Shown here in pieces: positions 6,348 to 9,987 of a DNA stretch of 9,987 nt (position 1 is the first letter of the stretch; each line of letters opens with the position of its first letter). The DNA comes from Phycisphaerales bacterium (GTDB lineage Bacteria > Planctomycetota > Phycisphaerae > Phycisphaerales > UBA1924), in NCBI GenBank assembly GCA_020054055.1, contig JAGVLZ010000338.1, forward strand, positions 1-9,987. Reading direction: 5' to 3'. Made by a program: the position numbers and the translations under genes. The notes below the pieces were generated by a model. It was not told the origin of the DNA. It worked only from the letters and a program-made list of their open reading frames with translations, and did no database searches.

Positions 6348-6352
6348 CTCCT
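6348..6352 (-). promoter_or_regulatory. Ribosome binding site of the thioredoxin-like gene
   Basis: On the minus strand AGGAG lies seven bases before ATG 6340. It supports this start over the longer frame beginning at 6523. Confidence 0.75.
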
Positions 6353-6374
6353 GTGGCCAATCGCTTCGACCTCC

Positions 6375-6402
6375 ACATTATTCACCCCGCGACTCCCCCG
6401 AA
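6375..6402 (-). promoter_or_regulatory. Possible promoter of the thioredoxin-like gene
   Basis: On the minus strand TAATGT (6375-6380), next to AATAAT, is the only AT-rich hexamer in this GC-rich divergent gap. TTCGGG (6397-6402) lies 16 bases upstream as a poor -35. The position, about 35 bases before the start codon, is suitable for a leader containing the ribosome site. Confidence 0.3.
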
Positions 6403-6555
6403 CCAGCACCGCCGAGAAAAGGCGGCCGCGTGCGGTGGTGATAACCCCCCGCTGAACTTCGCCCGTCGCCCCACCCGTCGGAGGCGGCATCCCCCGCCGA
6501 TCATGGGCGAACCCGTCATGCATCTTCGCCGCGCCCTCGTCGATACCTCACCACC

Positions 6556-6945
6556 ATGCTTCCGAGGAACTCGTCCACTACCGTTCTCCACCCGCGACGC
6601 CACGAACCCGCGCAGACAGAACGGCGGCGCAGCGAGCGCACCCCGATCTCGCACCTCGTCTGCGATGCGGGGGGGGTGATCGACCTCTCCACGCGCGGCA
6701 TGCGAGTCCTCGCGGAGAAGCCCTGGCACGAGGGGCAGATCAAGAATCTCACGCTGACCGACGGGCCGCACAGCGTGACGATCGAGGCGCGCTGCATCTG
6801 GTCGCACCCCGACGCCGACCGGCACCACGTCATCGGCCTCGCCTTCGACCGCATCGAGCCTCAGCAGGAAGGGATGCTCCTGCGCTTCGCGACGGAGCAC
6901 GCCTCTACGGCCCCATTCTCGGCCGACCCCTCGTCGTGTCACTGA
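6556..6945 (+). CDS. PilZ-domain protein, probable c-di-GMP receptor
   Basis: A 129-residue single-domain protein without signal peptide or membrane segment, so cytoplasmic. Both c-di-GMP-contacting motifs of PilZ domains are visible: RxxxR as RRSER (residues 24-28) and DxSxxG as DLSTRG (43-48). Beta-strand segments follow (MRVLAEKP, IKNLTLTDG, VTIEARCIW, HVIGLAFDRI), as does the C-terminal helix region EGMLLRFATEH. In PilZ proteins ligand binding usually changes interaction with a partner in motility, polysaccharide export or transcription; no such partner is next to it here. No ribosome site is seen before ATG 6556; GATACC lies 14 bases upstream. It diverges from the thioredoxin-like gene across a 215-base gap. 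The PilZ call is firm, the downstream output is unknown. Confidence 0.85.
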   Translation: MLPRNSSTTVLHPRRHEPAQTERRRSERTPISHLVCDAGGVIDLSTRGMRVLAEKPWHEGQIKNLTLTDGPHSVTIEARCIWSHPDADRHHVIGLAFDRIEPQQEGMLLRFATEHASTAPFSADPSSCH

Positions 6946-6966
6946 CCTGTCCTCATGTCATTGCGG

Positions 6967-6989
6967 CGCCCCGCCCCTGAAATGGGCTC
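6967..6989 (+). repeat. Short GC-rich repeat, copy A
   Basis: CGCCCCGCCCCTGAAATGGG and the next few bases resemble 7041-7062 at most aligned positions. Its reverse-strand translation begins SPFQGRG, as does that of the second copy. It sits in the gap between the PilZ and amidohydrolase genes. Confidence 0.45.
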
Positions 6990-7040
6990 GCGATGGTTGC
7001 CTGCGGTGCCACCGCCGGAACCCGATCACTTCGTCCTTCC

Positions 7041-7062
7041 CCTCGCCCTTGGAACGGGCGAG
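7041..7062 (+). repeat. Short GC-rich repeat, copy B, with a perfect hairpin
   Basis: CTCGCCC (7042-7048) and GGGCGAG (7056-7062) form a perfect seven-base-pair stem around TTGGAAC. Aligned with 6967-6989 it keeps the same core. It could be a dispersed element or a stabilising 3' end for the PilZ transcript; no T-run follows, so termination is unproven. Confidence 0.45.
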
Positions 7063-7083
7063 CGAAGCGCTTGCGCTCCGTTG

Positions 7084-7114
7084 CTGACAAACGCGACCCC
7101 CCGCGTGATACGGT
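7084..7114 (+). promoter_or_regulatory. Possible promoter giving a leaderless amidohydrolase mRNA
   Basis: CTGACA (7084-7089) resembles a -35. TACGGT (7109-7114), of TANNNT form, ends six bases before ATG 7121. With that spacing transcription would begin at or next to the start codon. No ribosome site is seen there, which fits a leaderless message. The 19-base spacer is longer than ideal. Confidence 0.3.
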
Positions 7115-7120
7115 GGTGCG

Positions 7121-8797
7121 ATGCGCCACATCATCCTCCTCGTGCTCTGCCTCTGCGCCGCACCCACCCACGCCGCGGACACCCTCTACTTCAACGCCAA
7201 CATCCACACGATGGACGCCGCGCAGCCTCGCGCCGAATCCATGCTCGTCCGCGATGGCAAGATCGACTCCCTCGGCCCGCTCGAAGCACTTGAGCAACGT
7301 GCCGACCCGAAGGCCAAACGTATCGACCTCAAAGGCAACACACTCCTGCCGGGACTCATCGACGCCCACGGCCACCTGCAAGGCCTCGGCGCGTTCGGCA
7401 TGGGGCGGCTCGACCTCTCCGCCGCGCGGTCGTTCTCCGATGTCGTCGGCGCGGTGAAGGAGCAGGTCGCCCGCGCGAAGCCCGGCGAATGGGTCCTCGG
7501 CGGGCGCTGGGACCATGAATCCTGGCCGGAGAAGGTCCTGCCGACGCACGCTTCGCTCTCTTCAATCTCACCCAACAACCCCGTCTGGCTCCGGCGAGTC
7601 GATGGCCACGCCGGGATCGCCAATGCGGAGGCGATGAAACTCGCCAGAATCTCGGGCAACACTGGATCGCCCGCGGGCGGCGAGGTCATCAAGGACAACG
7701 CTGGGGAGCCCACCGGCGTCCTCATCGACAACGCGATGGGCCTGCTCGACAAGGCACTCCCCGATGAATCGGCCACCACCGCCGACATGCTGCTGAAGGC
7801 GCAGGAGATGTGTTTTTCTGTCGGGCTGACGAGTGTGCATGACATGGGCCTGTCGCCGCAGGAGGTCGCGGTCTACAAGCAGCTGGAGGCGGATGGCAGG
7901 CTGAAACTCCGCGTGTACGCGCTCGTTTCGTCCTTCTACGCGATGCGCTACTTCGAGGAGCAGGGCGTGTACCTGGGCGATCGTCTGACCGTCCGCGCCG
8001 CCAAGGCGTACATGGACGGCGCGATGGGCTCGCGCGGTGCGTGGATGCTGGAGCCATACGCGGATCGACCCGTTGACGACGCGGGGAAGCCGTACACGGG
8101 GTTGTCGGTCTCGGAGCCGGCGTTCATCGAAGACCTCGCCAAGCACGGCCTCGAAAAGGGATATCAGGTCTGCGTCCACGCGATAGGCGATCGCGGCAAT
8201 CGCGAGGTTCTCGACGCCTTCGAGCGAGCCTTGTCTCAAGCCCCCACGTCCTCAGGCCCTCAAGCCCATCCTGATCGCCGCTTCCGCATCGAGCACGCCC
8301 AACTCCTCAGCCCGTCGGACATCCCGCGCTTCGCCTCCCTCGGTGTGATCGCCTCCATGCAGCCCACCCACTGCACCTCCGACATGCGCTGGGTCGATGT
8401 CCGCGTCGGCCCCGAGCGTGCCAACGGCGCGTACGCCTGGGCCTCGCTCCTGCGCTCCGGCGCGATCATCGCGGGGGGCAGCGACTTCCCCGTCGAATCG
8501 CACAACCCCTTCCTCGGCCTCTACGCCGCCGTGACCCGCAAGAACCTCGACGGTAAGCCGGAAGACGGCTGGCACAAAGAGGAGCGTGTGACGCGCGAGG
8601 AAGCGCTGCGCATGTTCACATGCAGCGCGGCCTACGCCGCGTTCATGGAAGACTCCATCGGCCGACTCGCCCCCCGCATGCAGGCCGACTTCATCGTCAT
8701 CGACCGCGACATCATGAACTGCGGCGGGAAAGACATCCCGGGCACGCGCGTGCTGCGGACGGTCGTCGCGGGCGAGACCGTGTTCTCCGCCGAGTGA
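7121..8797 (+). CDS. Secreted amidohydrolase family 3 protein (YtcJ-like)
   Basis: A 558-residue metal-dependent hydrolase of the Amidohydro_3/YtcJ group, acting on C-N bonds of an unknown substrate. Residues 1-19 (MRHIILLVLCLCAAPTHAA) form a signal peptide, so the enzyme is exported. The N-terminal beta-sandwich strand TLYFNANIHTMD leads to the metal-binding HGH (H83, H85 in LIDAHGHL). Further expected motifs are RRVDGHAGIAN (158-168), K295 in AAKAYMDGAMGSRGA, H353 in CVHAIGDRGN, H392 in RIEHAQLL and D455 in GGSDFPVES. The C-terminal strand pair ends DFIVIDRDI and TVVAGETVF. All metal ligands appear present. Length is typical for the family (about 530-580). A short insert at 372-384 is encoded by TCAAGCCC-type repeats. 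It follows PilZ by 175 bases and converges on recJ. Family members vary widely in substrate, so none is named. Confidence 0.9.
   Translation: MRHIILLVLCLCAAPTHAADTLYFNANIHTMDAAQPRAESMLVRDGKIDSLGPLEALEQRADPKAKRIDLKGNTLLPGLIDAHGHLQGLGAFGMGRLDLSAARSFSDVVGAVKEQVARAKPGEWVLGGRWDHESWPEKVLPTHASLSSISPNNPVWLRRVDGHAGIANAEAMKLARISGNTGSPAGGEVIKDNAGEPTGVLIDNAMGLLDKALPDESATTADMLLKAQEMCFSVGLTSVHDMGLSPQEVAVYKQLEADGRLKLRVYALVSSFYAMRYFEEQGVYLGDRLTVRAAKAYMDGAMGSRGAWMLEPYADRPVDDAGKPYTGLSVSEPAFIEDLAKHGLEKGYQVCVHAIGDRGNREVLDAFERALSQAPTSSGPQAHPDRRFRIEHAQLLSPSDIPRFASLGVIASMQPTHCTSDMRWVDVRVGPERANGAYAWASLLRSGAIIAGGSDFPVESHNPFLGLYAAVTRKNLDGKPEDGWHKEERVTREEALRMFTCSAAYAAFMEDSIGRLAPRMQADFIVIDRDIMNCGGKDIPGTRVLRTVVAGETVFSAE
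8235..8268 (+). repeat. In-frame short tandem repeat inside the amidohydrolase gene
   Basis: TCAAGCCC, TCAGGCCC and TCAAGCCC recur within 34 bases and encode the Ser/Ala/Pro-rich stretch SQAPTSSGPQAHP between the conserved HAIGDRGN and RIEHAQLL blocks. This is a surface loop of variable length in the family, so the repeats probably do no harm. Confidence 0.5.
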
Positions 8798-8810
8798 AGA
8801 AGAGACATTT

Positions 8811-8840
8811 ACCGCAGAGGCGCGGAGGACGCAGAGAAAA
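8811..8840 (+). repeat. Dispersed purine-rich repeat, left copy of the outer inverted pair
   Basis: ACCGCAGAGGCGCGGAGG, then ACGCAGAGAAAA. It matches the reverse complement of 8946-8976 at about four of five positions and the reverse complement of 302-331 with mainly G/A differences. It begins 14 bases after the amidohydrolase stop codon. Confidence 0.7.
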
Positions 8841-8851
8841 ACTTGATGGGA

Positions 8852-8942
8852 TGATTGGGTGATGGTGTGATGGCGTGATTGGGTGAAACTAAACGATCTC
8901 ATCACCGTATGACCAATCACTCCGCCACCCAATCACCTAATC
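8852..8942. repeat. Nested inverted repeats built on TGATTGGGTGA
   Basis: TGATTGGGTGA occurs exactly at 8852-8862 and 8876-8886. The opposite orientation follows as CCACCCAATCA (8925-8935, one mismatch) and GACCAATCA (8911-8919, partial). The two halves therefore face each other and could fold into a long imperfect hairpin inside the outer repeat pair. No coding potential is seen. Confidence 0.7.
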
Positions 8943-8945
8943 CTG

Positions 8946-8976
8946 TCTTCCTCCGCGCTCTCTGCGCCTGTGCGGT
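8946..8976 (-). repeat. Dispersed purine-rich repeat, right copy of the outer inverted pair
   Basis: On the minus strand it reads ACCGCACAGGCGCAGAG followed by AGCGCGGAGGAAGA. It faces the copy at 8811-8840 and ends 13 bases from the recJ stop codon. Together the pair and its nested repeats fill almost the whole gap between the two convergent genes. Confidence 0.7.
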
Positions 8977-8989
8977 GGATGCCTTCTCT

Positions 8990-9987
8990 TCAGACCGCCC
9001 GCACGTCCCGCAGTTCCGCCTCGACGCGCGATGTGCCGTTCCACCGGTTGATCTTCGGCTCGATCACCACGTCCACGCGCATCCCGCTGCGCAACTCCCG
9101 CCCGCGCTCACCCCAGCCGAACGCGACGATGCGCATCTCGCGCTTGCCGTCGCGGATGAAGAACCGCAGGTGGTCCCCCCTCGCCCCCATCGTCTCCGGG
9201 GCGCGCGGGATCTCGACGTTCCGCAGCACCACGCTCGCCGTGGGATTCCCGCGGCCAAATGGGCCCATCTCCTCGATCTGCTCCGCCGCCCCCGGAGTGA
9301 CCTCCTCCAGTCGCGCCTCGCAATCGACGCGCAGCGAAGGGACCAACTGCTCCACGCCGATGCGCTCGTTCGCGTGCCGAGTGAACGCCTCCGCGAACTC
9401 GTCGAGGCGCGTCGATTCCATCGTCAGCCCCGCGGCCATCTCGTGCCCGCCGAACTTCACCAGCATCCCCGCGCACGCCGCGAGGCCGTCGTGCAGGTTG
9501 AACCCGTCGATGCTCCGCCCCGAGCCGTGGCACTCGCCGTTGTGCCGCTGCATCAGGATCGTCGGCCTCTGGAACCGCTCGACGAGCCGCGAGCAGACGA
9601 TGCCGACGACGCCCGCGTGCCATTCGTCCGCCGCGAGCACGATCGCACGCCGATCGTCGCGCGTCATCCCCGCATTCTCCGCCGCCTCGCACGCCTGATC
9701 GAAGATCTTGCGCTCGGTCCTGCGGCGCTCATCGTTCAACTGCGAGAGACTTTTCGCGATCTCCATCGTCCGCTCGGGTCCCGCGACGGTCAGCATTTCG
9801 ACCGCGTCCTTCGCGTGGCCCATCCGGCCGCAGGCATTGAGTCTTGGCCCGAGGATAAAGCCGACCTTCTCCGCGGTGACGTTCTCGCCGGCGAGGTCGG
9901 AGGCTTCGATCAGCGCTTTCAGGCCGATGAGATTGGTGGATTTGATGCGGCGGAGGCCGTGGCGTGCGATGATTCGGTTCTCGCCCA
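8990..9987 (-). CDS. recJ: Single-stranded-DNA exonuclease RecJ, C-terminal part (5' end beyond right edge)
   Basis: RecJ degrades single-stranded DNA 5' to 3' in recombination and repair in the cytoplasm. About 331 C-terminal residues are present; full-length RecJ is usually about 570, so the N-terminal DHH catalytic motifs lie outside the window. Visible are ENRIIARHGLRRIKSTN, the signature FILGPRLNACGRMGHA, VVGIVCSRLVERFQRP, and the DHHA1 motifs GSGRSIDGFNLHDGLAAC and KFGGHEMAAGLT. The OB-fold region contains MGPFGRGNP and LRFFIRDGKREMRIVAFGWG and ends VEAELRDVRAV. The usual PRLNAAGR appears as PRLNACGR, a minor change. An ATG at 9823 lies inside this conserved signature and is not the start, because the frame stays open to the edge. 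The C-terminus is complete, with a TGA at 8990-8992 directly beside the repeat block. Confidence 0.95.
   Translation of the reverse strand, partial: GENRIIARHGLRRIKSTNLIGLKALIEASDLAGENVTAEKVGFILGPRLNACGRMGHAKDAVEMLTVAGPERTMEIAKSLSQLNDERRRTERKIFDQACEAAENAGMTRDDRRAIVLAADEWHAGVVGIVCSRLVERFQRPTILMQRHNGECHGSGRSIDGFNLHDGLAACAGMLVKFGGHEMAAGLTMESTRLDEFAEAFTRHANERIGVEQLVPSLRVDCEARLEEVTPGAAEQIEEMGPFGRGNPTASVVLRNVEIPRAPETMGARGDHLRFFIRDGKREMRIVAFGWGERGRELRSGMRVDVVIEPKINRWNGTSRVEAELRDVRAV

Noticed and set aside
6341..6523. N-terminal extension of the thioredoxin-like protein up to 6523
   Set aside because: The added 61 residues show no signal or domain, while ATG 6340 has a good ribosome site and begins a proper membrane segment.
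8811..8976. CRISPR-like array
   Set aside because: The repeats are inverted rather than direct, imperfect and unevenly spaced, and no cas gene is nearby.
8970..9698. Plus-strand open frame of 242 codons opposite recJ
   Set aside because: It is Ser/Arg/Pro-rich shadow sequence; the minus strand encodes conserved RecJ motifs throughout.

Overview
The window looks like chromosomal DNA from a high-GC planctomycete, most likely of the Phycisphaerae type. The evidence is the strongly C/G-biased third codon positions, a short PilZ protein, a secreted protein ending in a PTPG / hydrophobic / RRRR sorting tail, and purine-rich 'CACAGAGG'-type dispersed repeats between genes. This assignment is an inference from style, not from a marker gene.

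Layout, left to right. Positions 1-145 hold the broken C-terminal part of an IS110-family transposase on the minus strand. Positions 188-331 hold a facing pair of dispersed-repeat copies whose right-hand copy touches the start of lysS. Then come lysS (class II lysyl-tRNA synthetase with an extra ~39-residue segment in its anticodon-binding domain) and, 39 bases on, a secreted TolB-like beta-propeller protein. A 177-base gap with two hairpins precedes an apolipoprotein N-acyltransferase-like membrane protein. Thirty-four bases later follows a small secreted protein with an Asn/Pro-rich linker and a PEP-CTERM-like tail. A very strong intrinsic terminator closes that pair. On the minus strand is a membrane-anchored thioredoxin-like protein. 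Divergent from it is a PilZ-domain protein, followed by a short repeat-bearing gap and a secreted YtcJ-type amidohydrolase. The amidohydrolase converges on recJ (minus strand, its 5' part beyond the right edge), and between them lies a ~165-base imperfect palindrome made of nested repeats.

How the genes relate. Most are housekeeping or cell-envelope genes that share no obvious pathway: translation (lysS), DNA repair (recJ), envelope or secreted proteins (TolB-like, Lnt-like, CTERM protein, thioredoxin, amidohydrolase) and c-di-GMP signalling (PilZ). The only convincing gene pair is the Lnt-like gene with the CTERM protein. I found no defence system, CRISPR array, tRNA or rRNA, and no clear new multi-gene system. 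The most unusual signals are the repeats: two loci carry inverted pairs of the same purine-rich unit, and two coding regions carry in-frame extra segments that may come from inserted sequence.
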